NCBI GenBank assembly: GCA_963556495.2
Contig: OY747723.1
Coordinates: 12,556,501-12,620,500, forward strand
Length of the DNA: 64,000 bases
Source: Valencia hispanica
Lineage: Eukaryota; Chordata; Actinopteri; Cyprinodontiformes; Valenciidae
Direction of reading: 5' to 3'
The notes beneath the pieces are model-generated. The model did not search any database. It saw only the letters and a program-made list of their open reading frames with translations, and was not told the origin of the DNA. Numbering within the stretch: the first letter of the stretch is position 1; every line of letters starts with the position of its first letter. The translations under genes and the position numbers were made by a program. Below are positions 28,501 to 43,500 of the stretch, piece after piece.

Positions 28501-31500
28501 GGAGCAGGAACGGCGAGAGATGACGGCAAAAACAGAAAGGAAGGAAGGCGGAGAAAGACGGACGGATCAGCAAAGTGTTGCAGTGAAGAGAGAGCTTAAT
28601 TATACTGAGGAGAAGTGGAAAGTGACAGGGAGAAGACCAGGGACTGATTAGCGGTTGCAGGTGAGAGGGAAAGCACAGGTGGAATCAATCAGCAGCTGGG
28701 GCAGAGAGGAGGAAACAGAGAGAAACAAGGAAAGACAAGACAGAAGAAATCCTAAATAAGAACTAACTTAGGAGTAACTACGGATAAGATATCAACGAGG
28801 GAACCAAAGAGAGAGGAGGAAGAGAAAAGGATACTGAAAGGGGGAAAATAAGAAACCATCCTAATATAACGTTAAACTGAACTAAAGGGAAAATGAGGAA
28901 ATAAGGAAAAGCACCAACTAAGACTCAAACACAAACACCTAACATCATGTCGGTTTTATTTGTTTAAAAAGAGGCACAATATGTACCTTTTAAGGGTCAG
29001 TCTCGTAAATCTCAGAAAAGTCATGAACATTTACATGTAAAGAGAACTATAAATAAAGTAATAGTAGTGTAAAGATAATTATAATTCTTAAAATAGCGCC
29101 AGATCTTTGGGATTATTTGCTTTCAAACAACCTTGGACAATTTATTTAATCTTGAAATCAATCCCTGTAATGACGGAAACTATCTGCTGTTCTAGGCATC
29201 AATAATAGTTTGTGGAAAATTGCTGTTTGATGCCGGGTCCTGTAACTATATCAAGTTGACTCATGTCAACACAGGATTTTCTAGCTTCACTTTTCAAGCA
29301 TTATGGCTGTAATATTTATTATACTATACATTAACTTGCCCTTAAAAATTCAATTCAGTTTATTTATATAATGCCAATTCACAACACGTTATCTCAAGGC
29401 CCTTTACAACACAAGTCATTTCAATGCAGTCATACATCTGATCATGAAAATCGGATATGTACCATAGCAAAATGTGGAAATAAATAAAATGTACTAAACA
29501 TGCTTTTCTTTATATCAGAAAATAATTGGATGTACCACAAATTGTAATAAGTGCTTTTAAAAACTGTAATTTAATTACTATCCACACTCGCTTATACCTA
29601 AAGGACGATTTAGAGTTACAAATTAATCTAACAGTCATGTGTTAGCCAGAGTACCCCGAGAGAACACAGGCATGCACGGGGAATGTATAAATGGCTTATT
29701 ACCATATATTTCCAGTCATACTGACCACTCAAAGCACTTTACGTTACAGCTACATTCACCCATTCGCGCTCACATGCACACATTTATACACCAAATAAAC
29801 AGATCGGTAGGCAAGTTTGGGTTTAGTGCCTTGCCTAGGGACACATCAACTGTTATTATTATTTTTTTTATTATTATTATTTATTAGTTATTGGGAATAA
29901 CTTCTGCTTGTGCTTAACCCCTTGCTTAAACTCTCTGTGTCATTGCAGGTTTTGTGGTGGGTTGGTTATGGACATCAAGAGAAAAGCCCCTCACTACATT
30001 TCAGACTACACAGACGCGGTCAGTCTCCAGTGTCTGGCCTCCTTCCTCTTTCTTTACTGCGCCTGCATGTCACCTGTTATCACCTTCGGAGGACTCCTGG
30101 GTGAGGCCACAGAGGGGCGTGTGGTAAGAGGGATCTTTACTGCCTGATGGTACATTTAGATTCAAAGCAGCATCCACTTGTGCTCAAGGTTATAATGACA
30201 GAGCTAGATGTAGCCTAAGTTTCCAACTTTAAAGACTATACGCTAGGAATGGCCCTCTTAGACCTGCAGCTAGCAATTTTACATGAAGAACAGACCTATT
30301 CTTTTTATTATTCATTTGTATTTCACAAAATCCAACCTGTTCCATTGCCATAACTTTGTCCTGTTTTATAATGAGTAAATATTTCAATTTTCCAATTATT
30401 TCAGAAAGTGAAGTGAAATTTGAATTCTGTGAAAAAGTTGCAGTTTATTCAGACAGCTGAGTGGAAGGAAAAGGTGTGGTAGGAAAAAGTGCAGCAAGAC
30501 TACGTGTAGACGAATCTTTCCTGGGCTAAGGAGAAAAAGAACGGGCGTGTTGTTAAGTGGTCCAACGACTTCCTTTCAAATGAAAAAAAGTTTTCATTTC
30601 ATTCGGAAGTCAAGCTCCAAGAGTATGGAGGAAGAGTGGAGAGGCACAGATCCACACCGCTTGAAGTTTCCACAATCAGTGATGATTTGTGGTGCCATAT
30701 CATCTACCAGTGTTGGTCCACTGGATTTTCTAAAGTCCACAGTCAATGCAGGCATCCACCAGGCCATTTTAGAGCCCTTCATGTTTCCTTCTGCTTACAA
30801 GCTTTATGGAGAAGCTGATGTCGTTGACTTGGTGCCATCCTCACACTACCAAAGGTACCAAAAGCTGGTTCAATCACTGGGTTACTGTGGTTGATTGGCC
30901 AGCAAACTGGCCTGACCAGAACCCCATAGAGAATCTATGGATTATTGTCAAGGGCAAGATGAGAGACTCAAGACCCAACAATGCAGATGACCTGAAACCG
31001 CTAACAAAGCAACCTGAGCTCCCATTACACATCATCAGAACCACTGGCTGATCACCTTTATGTCACGCCGTATTGATGCTATAATTCATGCGAATGGAGC
31101 CCCAACCAATTATTGACAACAGAAATAGCATATGTTTTAGAAGCCAGATATTTCCTTTTAAAATTTCCTCTTTATTGATCTGATGTAATATTCTAATTTT
31201 CAGAGACACAGAATTTGGGGATTTTATTATCTGTAAGCCATTATCATCAAAATTACAAAAAAATAAAGATATGAAATGTTTGGCTCTAATTTAACCAGAT
31301 CTTTTTCTTAAAATGTCGGCCCGCTCCTCTCAGACACCATGTCTCCATACCCAATTGGCCCTTTAAGGAATCAGCTAAAGACATCCACATATCTTGTTGT
31401 TATAAACTACTTAGCCAGCAACTCTTCTTATTTTTACAAAGCCTGTTGTTTGGTGACGTCTGCTCATTTCCCTCTGAATTACAACCAATCAGCGCGACGT

Positions 31501-34500
31501 AACCACAGCTCCAGCTGAGCGACTCGATCCGACCATTCCGAGTACATACCCTCATACAGGTACTCCGTTGGTTCATGAAATGGCCCCGAAAACTGCCCTT
31601 TCGGCCCGCCCCGATGCAGTGGAGACACGCACATATCGGGAAGGTCTGGTCAAATTACCCTGAAGTTCAGATGGTGGAAACGCCCCTAATGTGTTTCACT
31701 TTCTGAAATGAGGGACAAAAATATAGCACTTTTCAGAATATTCCAAAAACTTTTTGCTGCCTTTAACATAGCTATAGGTGCGTTGTATTGCAAAATGACA
31801 AGAACTTAAATGCAACAAAGTTGCATGTGTCACGAAGTTCACAGCACTCTCTTTTCTGTCTTTCCAGAGCGCCATCGAGTCCCTGTTTGGGGCTTCAATG
31901 ACTGGGATAGCCTATTCTCTTTTTGCTGGTCAGCCCCTCACCATCCTGGGCAGCACTGGTCCCGTTCTTGTCTTTGAAAAGATCCTTTTCAAGTTTTGCA
32001 AGTAGGCTCTTTTCCTTTTTTCTATTTTTGGGTGTGTGTGATATATTACCTTGCTTCCACCACTTCTTGTGTTTTATACTTACGTGTGTGTGCCTCAGGG
32101 AATATGGCCTCTCCTACCTCTCCCTGAGGACCTGTATCGGGCTATGGACAGCCTTCTTCTGTCTGCTGCTGGTGGCCACAGATGCCAGCTCGCTTGTCTG
32201 TTACATCACACGCTTCACTGAAGAGGCTTTCGCGTCGCTGATCTGCATCATCTTCATCTACGAGGCCCTGGAGAAGCTGATTCACCTGGGGGTGCACTAT
32301 CCTGTCAATAAAAACAATGACCTGCAGAAGCTCACCCAGTACTGGCAAGTGTCTGTGACGTATTTTCCTAAAAGCAGAAATTTACAATAATCTTTAGTTC
32401 TACATCTTTATGTAGATATTACATATGTACCCTGCAGCATATGCAGAGTGTAGTTAACTTAACTCATATTTGCCAAGACATGCTAAAGTACCCTTGCTAT
32501 GTCACGAAATGACAGATGGTGAAGTGGTTAAGCAGATGCACTGCTTGTTATTTCACTAAATGCTTGCACTGTTTGGAGTATAATCTCATGCTGATTGTTG
32601 TCAGGGGCCCTATAGTTTACCACCCAACTACATTAAAACTGCTAACAGCCAGGCCCTGTGGTTCCCATGTTCAATTTGAAATAAGGCAAAGGCTGATTAG
32701 TTTAGTCTGATGTTGATGAGCAGTAAATAGGGGTTATGTGGTTTTAATGTGAGAAAAAGACTTTTGAAAACTTACCGATTATTTTACCTTGGACAGGTGT
32801 AGCTGTGTTGAGCCCGGCAACCCGACCAATGAAACTCTGCAATATTGGGAGGAGAGAAACATCACAGTCTCCCAGGTCAACTGGACCGCACTGGAAGTCA
32901 AGGTAAAGAACCCATTTTTTTGTGTTTGAGCCACCGTGTGAACCTGGCCATCCAAATGAGAGAGGGTAATGACTTAGCAAAAGACTTAGCAAAATTAACA
33001 GGTAGATGCACTGACGAAGGTGGCTGAGTATTGAGTTACTACAGCAAGTTGTTTTAAAGAAGAAAACATCAGGTAGTTCTGTATTTGAATGGGAGAACCC
33101 TGATCTGTAGAGATTAGGGTGTATAGTGTTGTGAAAACGTATTTACCCCCCTACAGGTACAATCTTTTAGTTTTTTTTGTAGCACTTTTTTTTTCCATTT
33201 ATAAAGGGAGAAAATACTGGCAGTGAGTCATTTCTGTGGAACAGTTAGGTACACCCCTCTTTAAATTGTTTTTATTCAACCACATTGGGTGGTTCTTCTG
33301 GCATAAGCTGCCCATTGGAGGTAATGCCACAGCATGTCACAAGATTTTAGTCCAGATTGAACTTTTTGCTTGAAAACAAAACATCCCTTGGAATCTCCAA
33401 GGTGCTGTCAGTTCCCGGATAGCTTTGCATTAAGTACAGTGTCCAGGTCTGAGATGATACTCAGATGCTTTCATTGGAATCTATTTTTGATGGATTCATT
33501 TTCCTAAACTCTGTGAATAAAGTTGAAAATTACTACGCGTCTTCATCAGCGGTGGTCAGCGGTGTGAATTGTAAACATTCAAAATGAAGGACGGCTTTTA
33601 GATTTTCCGTTACAGTTTTTTTTTTAAACGATCAGACGGAAAATAAAGCAACCACTGATTGATTGTAAATTAAATTACAATTAATTATGTCCCTTTTATT
33701 TCTTTGGAATATTGCACAGCTGAAAGTTATTTGATACAGAGATTGGTGTACAGAAAGGAAATATTGTCCAAAGTCCCTGGGTTTTCCTGTGTTCCCTGTT
33801 CCTGAATCCCAAATCCAGCTGCAGAAAATCTCTGTCTAGCAGAGCAGGAGGCCTAGATAGCGAGAACATTTCGCTGTCAGCTCAAAGTTGGGGGAATTTT
33901 CTGGCATGCTCTCTCCACAAACACAATATATCAACATGGTTCGCTTTGGGAGTCTTAAACAAACAAACGCTGACTTGGTCCTCTTAGCCTTTATGTCTTC
34001 ATAAAAAATTGTCTCTTTAAGGATTTAGCGAAGAAATCAGCGTATTGCGACCGTTTCGGCAGTGATGGCATCACTGATCAGTCCCAATAGGTGCCCACGG
34101 CAGACAACAAGAGATGGACAATGAAAGAAGCAGCGATGATTGCTGCTTTTCTATTTGCCGTGCTGTTATAAACTACTTTGCCAGCAACTCTTTCAATTTT
34201 ACAAATGCCTGTTGTTTGGCGATGTCTGCTGATATCACTGAGTAACAATCAGCATGAGTCAACCACAAATTCCACCCAGCGACTCTACCGGGCCATTTCC
34301 AAGTACGTACCCCGGGGCAGGTACTCGTTTGGTTCCTAAAATGACTCAGAATGGGGTCCTTTTGGAACGGCCTGGTGAAATAGAGACGCGCATACTGTGA
34401 AGATCCGATAAAATTACCGGGAAGTTCCGATAGTGGAAACGGGCCTCATGTTCCAAAAAATCTTGGGGTCATCAATATGTGTTTTGGCAAATGAGAGGCA

Positions 34501-37500
34501 ATTCTTTACCCAAACATATAAGCCAGTTTTGCTCAGTCTCTCTTTATTATTGTTAAATTATGAACTTTTACCTGTAGAACTTTATATGTTGTTCTGGGAT
34601 TTTCTGTTACATCCTGGATAAGTTACCGTGCTCCTAGAGTAATTTTGGCCGATTTACTGATGTTCCATTTGTTTTTCCGTTTGTGGATAAATAGCTCTTA
34701 ATAGTTCACTGGAGTCCCAGAGCCTTAGACTTAAACTTTGTAATTCGTTCTATACTGATAAATGTCAGTGACTTTTCTAGAATTTCCTCCGATTGGTGAA
34801 GAATGTTTGTCCTACTTCATGTTGTCAGACATTGGCATATCACTGTAAATAGTTTACTAGAGAGTTAATTACTTAATGACTCTCTCATTGCTTTCCCCTT
34901 GATCCCTCTTGATTATTTTCATCTGGGTATTTTCACCACCACCATCATCTGCACTCACACTGTGGCCAGTAGGAGTGTGAGATGTTACATGGAGAGTTTC
35001 AGGGGCCCGCCTGTGGCCATCATGGCCCTTATATCCCGGATGTCCTCTTCTGGTGCGTGGTGCTCTTCTTTACCACAGTCTTCATGTCGGCCTTCCTCAA
35101 GGAGTTCAAGACGAGCCGCTACTTCCCCACGAAGGTAAGAAAAGTGACAACACTTATCTTGTTTTTTGAGGTGAGTGTTTATGTTAAAATTTAGACTCTG
35201 TGGTTGAAATAGTATGTTGGATTTATTTGCTTCTGGCAATGTAGTTAGCAGCAAACATTGTGATTGATCCAGTGGTTTCTTTTAGTCTGTTAAAAGCAAT
35301 CTTGTTCAGTGGTTCTCTTGGTCTTCTGATCTTTTAAAATTCTTCTTTAAATGTTTTGCAACTTTCTCAGCTATGTAACAGTCTAGTCCTTGTTCCTAAA
35401 CAAGACATCTCAGCATTGTGCGCACTAAAAAACAATAAGAAGGGGCAAAAGTTGAGAACAAATCAAAGTCCCAGTTTCTAAACATGTCTCCCTCGTATGA
35501 ACAGTATCTAAGGGCCAGATCTGTAAGAAGATACTTCAACTGTTCATCTAATAAATGCCGTTGAGTACAAATATGGTTTAATGTTGAATTTTATTATCTT
35601 TATTGATACATTTAAGGATTTCAAAGTAAAATGCTAGTCTGACAGAGGACAAGGACCACTTTGGCAATTTTTTATCTGAAAGACGATCCAATTTGGGGTT
35701 CCTCAGGGCTCCAGTTTTATGCCACTGTTATTTAATGTTGCTTCTCTGACTTCAGATTATATCATCTCTCCTATTTCAGTGTAAACAAGACAAAACTCAC
35801 TTGGAATCAGTTACTAAGTACTGTTAAAGAATTTCAATATCATGAAAAAGGTAAATATGTTTTATCGCTCATTTCAGAAGTGAAACTCATATATATTTAT
35901 TACACATCTAGTGAAATATTTCAAGCCTTTATATCTTGTAACTCTGATAACTGCTTGCAGAGAACAAACCCCCCCCCATTTCGTGTCTTGGAAAATTAGA
36001 ATATTTCATTAGGTTAAAATGTATTTCTTTTAAACACAAAAGTATGTTCACTTTTATACTCTCAATACATTGTTGGGCCTTTTTCATTGCTGGGGTCTTG
36101 TTTCTCTCATTTTCCTCTCGACAATACTCCTTCGATTCTGTGTGGGGTTCAGAGCAGGTCCATTTGCTGGACAATCAAGCACAGTAAACGCCATTGTTGA
36201 ACCAATTTTTGGTACATTTGGCAGTGTAAGGCAGTGCCAAATACTGCTGGAATATGAAAGCAGCATCTCCTAGAGCTTGTCATCAGAAGAAAGCATGAAG
36301 TGCTTTATAATTTCCTGGTAGATAGCTATGTTGACTATGGACTTCAGAAAATCCAGTGGACCAACATCTACAGATGACATGGAAACCCTAAATCAATAGT
36401 GACTGTAGAAACTTCGTACTTAACTTCAAGCAACATAAATTCTGTGCCTCTCCACTCTTCCTCAGGACTCTTGGATCTTGATATCCAAATTAAATGCAAG
36501 CTGTACTTTCATCTGGTAGAGACAAGCTGGTAGAGACGAGTCCAAATAGATTTGTAGTTGTAATTAGAGCAAAGGGTGGTTTTACAAAATAATGACGCAC
36601 AATACTTTGAGAACAAAAGTGTCATTTTCCTTCCCCCTTGTAAACATACAATCCCAATAAAATAGATTAAAGTTTGTGGCTGTCCTTTAAGAAAACATAA
36701 GTGGTTTCAACACAATGTAAAGTTTTTTTTTAACTAAATCAGACAGCTACCATCATAAAACACTGTCAGAATGATAGAAATCATTACAAAAGCGGACACA
36801 GAAAAACTGTTGCAGGACTCATCATTGGGATGGTATCTTCATCCTTTCTCTGTAAAAGATTGACAAGGCAGAATCAGCCTATCCAAAATGGTCTATAAGG
36901 GACTGAATGGTTTTAGGCATAAATATATCTTTGACTTGTTTGTCAGATATGAACCATAGTCTATAGGTCACCAGAGAGAAAACGCTTCCTAATCTTTTTC
37001 AATCTATGGTAGTTACTCTCAGCATCTTGCTCACACATCACTGTTTGACTGTGTATTTTGGGCCAATCCAGAAACTGCTTTACCTCTTGTCTGACACATC
37101 ATTAGCATACGCTGCCATCTACTGGTTGTTTGGGAACACAGAAAACCCTGCAGTCTGTGTGGGCATTCTATACTACTTTCTATGGGTTGTCATTGAGATG
37201 ACACACACCAGCGTAATTCAATTTTCAATTCAATTCAGTTTATTTATATAGCGCCAATTCCCAACAGATGTCATCTCAAGGCACTTAACAAGAAGTCATT
37301 TCAATACATTTATACAAACATTCCAATCAGTTAAAAAGTTTCCTATTTAAGGAATCCCAGCAGATTGCGGCAGTCATTGGCGTGAGGTTGGGCAGACTTT
37401 CCAACCACAGCAATCCTTCAGCAATCCCTCATACTGAGCAAGCATGTAGCGACGGTGGAGAGGAAAAACTCCCCTTTAACAGGAAGAAACCTCCAACAGA

Positions 37501-40500
37501 ACCAGGCTCAGTAGGATTGGCCATCTGCCACGACCGTCTGGGGGTTTGAGAAGACATAGCAGAGACACAGAAGGAACAAAAGATCTGAAATAAGAGAACT
37601 TTCTATGTTACAGAAAGTAAAAAGTTGATAACAGGACATAGTGGATGTTCAGTTACTGGGAGCACCATCCCAGTCGATGCCCCCCGTCCAACAGGGCATT
37701 GCAGCCAAGCAGGATACCAGACCAGGTGTAGCTTCTATGGAGAGAAAAACACTGAGAGAAAACAAAGTTAACAGTCGAAATAACAGAATGTACTGTAATA
37801 CAACTGGAGAGTCGTAGGAGAAAAGGAAGTAGCAGAGTGAAGAAAATTGGTAAGTCTGTCCTCCAGCAGTCTAAGCCAATAGCGGCATAACTACAGAGAT
37901 AGCTCAGGATGACCTTAGCCTCTCTAACTATAAGCTTTATCAAAAAGGAAAGTTTTAAGCCTGGCCTTAAAAGTAAACAGTGTCTGCCTCACGGACTAAA
38001 ACCGGGAGCTGGTTCCACAGGAAAGCAGCCTGATAACTAAAAGATCTGCCTCCCATTCTACTTTTAGAATTCCTAGAAACTACACGTAAACCTGCAGTCT
38101 GAGAGCAAAGTGCTCTGTTGGGAACATATGAAACAATTAGATCTCTGATGTATGATGGAGCTTGATAATTAAGGGCTTTATATGTAAGAAGAAGGATCTT
38201 AAATTCTTTTCTGGATTTAACAGGGAGCCAATGAAGGGAAGCTAAAACAGGAGAAATGTGATCCCTCTTTATAATATTAATCAGAACTCTTGCTGCCGCA
38301 TTTTGGATCAACTGAAGGCTTTTAATGGCATTTTGTTGACTTCCTGATAGTAAAGAATTACAGTAGTCCAGCCTTGAGGTAACAAATGCATGGACTAGTT
38401 TCTCAGCATCACTCCTGGACAGGATGTTTCTAATTTTAGCAATATTCCGGAGGTGAAAGAAAGAAATCCTAGAAACCTGTTTAATATGGGATTTAAATGT
38501 CAAGTCTTTGTCAAAAATAACGCCGAGGTTCTTTACGTTATTACTGGGGGCCAATTTAATGCCATCCAGATGAAGTGATTGACTGATCAGTTTCTGTTTT
38601 AGAACTTCTGGTCCAAAGACAGCAACTTCTGTCTTGTCAGAATGTAAAAGCAAAAAGTTTAGAGTCATCCATCTTTTTATGTCTTCCAGACATGCCTGTA
38701 ATCTACCTAATTGACTGGGTTCATCAGGATTTATGGATAAATATAGTTGTGTATCATCGGCAGAGCTGTGGAAATTTATCCCATGCTATCTAATGATTCT
38801 ACCAATTGGAGCATATATATGGTGAACAGAATTGGTCCAAGCACAGAACCCTGTGGAACTCCACAAGTAACCCTTGAGAGTGAAGAAGATTGATCATTTA
38901 GATGAACAAACTGGAATCTATCAGACAAATATGATTTAAACCAGCCTAGTGCTGTTCCTTTGATCCCTGCAACATGTTCAAGCCTTTCTAAGAGAATATT
39001 ATGATCGGCTGTGTCAAAAACAGCACTGAGATCTAACAAAACCAGAACAAACACAAGTCCATTATCTGAGGCCATGAGAATATCATTAGTAACTTTCACC
39101 AGTGCTATGATGAGCTCTAAAACCTGACTGAAACTCTTCAAACAGCTCATTACTGTTTAGATGCTGCAGACTTGATTAGAAACAATTTTCTCAAGGACTT
39201 TGGATAAGAAAGGAAGGTTAGATATAGGTCTGTAATTCACTAAGTCATCTTGAACAAGGGAAGGTTTCTTGAGTAAAGGTTTAATTACAGCTATTTTAAA
39301 TTCCTGTGGTACGTATCCGTTTACTAAGGATGGATTCATCACATCCAAAATGGGGCCAGGAACCAAATGGAACACTTCCTTAAATAATTTGGTTGAGATT
39401 GGGTCCAACATACAAGTTGAAGGTTTAGATGAGGCTAATATTTTTGATAATTCCGAAAGCTCGACTGAATCAAAACAGCCTAAGCACAAATGAGGTTCTA
39501 CAGTTCTTTCCGATGCTGCCTCATTTACTGAGGAAGAAGTAATCATGTTTGGGAGGATGCCAATGATTTTATTTTTAATAGAATTAATTTTATTTATGAA
39601 GAATCCCATAAAATCATCACTGCTAAGAGCTGGGGGAATAGTTGGCTCAACAGAGCTATGACTCTGCGTAAGTTTGGCAACTGTACTAAAAAGAAACCTA
39701 GGATTGTTTTTATTCGCCTCTATTAATGATGAAAAATATGCTGTTCTAGCTTGTCGAAGGGTCTTTTGATACAGCAGTAGACTGTTATTCCAGGTTAAAT
39801 AGGAATCCTCTAGGCGTGTAGAGCGCCATTTTCTCTCCAACTTCCTAGTATTCTGCTTTAAAGTACGCAACTCTGCGTTAAACCAAGGAGTCAGCCTCCT
39901 ATGGCTAGCCATGTTCTTTTTTAAGGGGGCTACACTATCTAATGCCAAACGCAATGAGGACGTAACGCTGTGAACCAGACCATCAATTTCTGAAGGGTTA
40001 GAGATAGAATTGCTGCCATCCACTTTGTTACTCTGAGACACTGGGGAAAGTAAGAATGGAACAGATTCTTTAAAAATTGTTACACCATTGTCTGATAACG
40101 CTCTACTATAATGAAATTTTCTTTCAGATTTAAGATGGTCAGTTAAAGTAAATTCAAAAGTTATCAAGAAGTGGTCAGACAGGACCGGGTTATGTGGGTG
40201 GACTGTTATTTCCTCACAATACCGTATGTCAGTACAAGGTCCAAAGTGTGTTTACCCGAGTGGGTCGATCCCTGTACTTTTTGAGTAAAGCCAATTGAGT
40301 CTAAAATAGCATTAAAGACTGCATTTAGGCTATCACTTTCAGTATCCACATGAATATTGAAGTCCCCCACTATAATGACCCTTTCAGTAATTAATACTAA
40401 ATCAGATAAAAAATGTGAGCTCTGATCCAAGAATTGAGAGTAAGGGCCTGGTGGACGATACAAAACCACAAACAAAAATGGTCTTAATGTTTTGCAACTT

Positions 40501-43500
40501 GGATGAAGAAAATTAAGGGTTAGATGTTCAAAAGAACTGTAGCTATCAATTGGTCTGGGACTAATTAGTAAATCAGAACGAAAAATGGTTGCAACTCCTC
40601 CTCCTCGCCCAGTACTTCTAGGAATGTGAAAATTTAAATGACTGGAAGGAGTTGACTCATTTATACTGACATAATCCTCCTGCTGCAACCAGGTTTCTGT
40701 GAGACAAAGGAAATCAATGTGATTATCACAAATCAAGTCATTTACTAACAAAGTCTTTGAGGAGAGAGATCTTATGTTTAATAAACCACATGTAATAGAT
40801 TTATTTTTCTGTTCAGTCAAAGTCGTATTCATCTTTATGAGATTTCCATAATTTGCTTTTGTTGGCTTAATTTTAAATCCATTTAATTTTGGCCGTGGGC
40901 AAGACACTGTTTCTATAGGGTAATGGGTGGGTAACAGTACAGAAGCAGCAGAGAGGTGGGTTAAACTACGACTCTGCTTCCTGGTCTGGACCCTGGGTTG
41001 TCAGTGTTTTGGAGGACTAATAAATTCGGCCATATTCCTAGAAAGAAGAGCTGCTCCATCCAAAGTGGGATGGATGCCGTCTCTCCGGATCAAACCAGGT
41101 TTTCCCCAAAAAGTTTGCCAGTTATCAATGTAGCCCACTTCGTTTGCAGGACACCACCTAGACAACCATTGATGGAATGACAGCATGCGGCTAAACATGT
41201 CGTCACTGGTCCGATCATGTAAGGGACCAGAAAAGATTACCGAGTCTGACATTGTTTTGGCAAACTTACGCATCGAAGCAACACTAATTTTAGTGACCTC
41301 CGATTGGCATAACCGGGTGTCATTACCGCCAGCGTGAATAACAATCTTACTGTATTTACGCTTATCTTTAGCCAGCAGTTTCAGGTAGGATTTGATGTCA
41401 GCCGTTCTGGCCCCTGGCAAGCATTTGACTATGGTCAGTTGTGTCTCTAATGCCACGTTTCTGACTATGGAGCTGCCAATTACCAGGGTCGGCTTCTCAG
41501 CGGGTGTGTCGCTGAGCGGGGAAAATCTGTTAGAAACATGGACTGGTTGGTGGTGGCCCGGGGGCTGGGTCCTAGAACTATGCTTCCTACGTACAGTCAC
41601 CCAGCCGGCCTGAGGTCCCGGCTGCGCGGGCTCTACCGGAGGACGGCAAGGGGGTTCTATCCTTGTTGGCTCCGCGCTGGCTAATGGGCTTTGGCTAGCT
41701 GCTGGTTTTTCAACAGCGCGGAGCCGTGCTTCTAATTCTGATACCCTCGCTTCCAGAGCTACAAAAATATTAAATTTATTACAGTTACCATTATCACTAA
41801 AGGAGGCAGGGAAGTAACTAAACATCTGACAGAGAGAGCAAGAGAGAAGAGAAGAGTTAGAGACAGGAGAGAAAAGAGAGGCCATAGCCGCAATGAAGCT
41901 AAGCTAACTGAGCTAGCGAGACCTTACCACCCCAAGAAAAGCTGTGTGAAACACAAGGAGTTCCCAAAACGTAAAGTACACCACCACAAAACGTGTGTTT
42001 TAGTGTGCTTGTGTGTTAAAATAACTTAGAGAGGCCTCAGCACAGAGAAAATAAGATCAATTCAAGATAGTCTGAACACCAAACAGCTTAGAGGGAGTGC
42101 AACAGCGACAACAGGAAATGACGCAATACGGCTTACCCGTCACCCCGTTGGGTGATGTTGATACACTAAACCATGTCTTCTGATCGCCACCCTGTGGTGA
42201 TGAATAATAATTTGCCATAATACTGCAGACAAGAGTACTGATAGCAGTTCAAATTGAGGCATCTAAAAGATAACCGACAGCTCCTTGTATGATTATGTTG
42301 AAACATTTTATTATACCAACAGCTGTTTTTCCATGTATGTCACTAACTTAAATAGAAGAAACTCTTGTTTTTCTTGCTCTTAACGTTTTAGGGGTTTTTT
42401 TGGTTTGTTTTTCTTGGAAACCGTTCCACAGATTTAGACATTTCGAGAACAATGATACTATAAAAGTTTTAATTAATTACCCTATTTAGTAGACTGTTAA
42501 AAACCAGTGGAAAAAGCAGATAAAAGTATACCATAAGGCATTGAGTCATACATTTTTTTTAAATTTTCCGCTGAGAGCACATGTGTAACCCTGAGTAGTA
42601 CTCGTTTGAAGGTGGCTAAATATGCCTTGATACGATAAAAATATTTTTCATTGGTACATTTTTGATATATTTCTGTGTTTAAAATCAACATGGAGTTTGT
42701 CTAAAGGGTATATGTCTTTGTTCTGTCCAGGTGAGGTCTGTCATCAGCGACTTTGCAGTCTTTATCACTATCCTGACTATGGTCCTTGTTGATTATGCCA
42801 TAGGAATCCCCTCGCCTAAATTACAGGTCCCCAGCAAGTTCAAAGTAAGCCCTCATGACAGCCTTGAGTGTGAATTTCTTTACTTGTGCTTATAGCATAG
42901 ACAATGTGGTATAGTTTACTATAGTTTAGCATAGCACAGCATAGTACAGTGTACCAGAGTACAGCGAAGCACAATATAAGATTGTGTATTGAATCAACGT
43001 TTTTCAACCCTCATCATTAAGGCACACTGCCCGGCCTTTTTTACATGTTTCCCTGCTTTAGCAGTCCTGATTTCATTTGACGGTTGACCAATAGGCTTTT
43101 GCTGAACTGCAATCCTCTGAAGCATGTGTGTTTAAGCAGGGAAACATCTAAAATATGCAGTGCAGTGTGCCTTGAGGACCAGGGATGGGAAACCCTGTAT
43201 TAAACCACAGCATAACATGGTATAAAGCAAGATAGTATAGAATATCATATAATATAATCCAGCATTGTATAGTACCACAGTACAGAGAAGAATGGTAGAG
43301 GATAGTGTAGTTTATAAAAGTATGACAATGTATGATATACCGAAATACAATATAGTACAGTATAGTACAGAACAGCATAGCACTGTAAAGTGTTGTGGAG
43401 TACAGTATATCATAGCATTCAATAACGTATTGCAGCACAACATTGTATAGTATAGTGTACTATAGTCAGTTACAAGACAGTATAGTACAGTACGGTCCTG

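Larger units (their letters stand above)
26068..29948 (+). other. slc4a10: slc4a10 intron (3.9 kb)
   Basis: 26200-27330 has no recognised content apart from a short (TA)n. 27375-28094 is a terminal-inverted-repeat element. 28380-28960 is purine-rich, probably an old repeat. An L2 tail and a SINE body follow. Confidence 0.5.
37226..42140 (-). mobile_element. near-full-length L2 LINE (ORF1 esterase, ORF2 endonuclease and RT)
   Basis: About 4.9 kb in antisense to slc4a10. 3' end: tail ggcgctatataaataaactg then (AATTG)n at 37226. ORF1 is open at 41885-41001. ORF2 is broken: endonuclease 40907-40206, RT pieces 40167-39157, 39150-38776 and 38668-37967. The usual YADD of the RT reads SADD here (Tyr to Ser), and there are at least three small frameshifts, so ORF2 is dead. 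The likely 5' end is near 42140; no clear target-site duplication was seen. Confidence 0.85.
35135..42730 (+). other. slc4a10: slc4a10 intron (7.6 kb) hosting an antisense L2 LINE
   Basis: 35135-35850 and 36480-37225 show nothing recognised. 35850-36480 is an antisense Tc1-like remnant. 37226 to about 42140 is the L2 element. 42140-42730 shows nothing. Confidence 0.6.

Noticed and set aside
32347..32348. GT donor for slc4a10 exon 13
   Set aside because: Joining it to the next exon gives GTG TAG; the GC donor two bases earlier keeps the conserved loop in frame.
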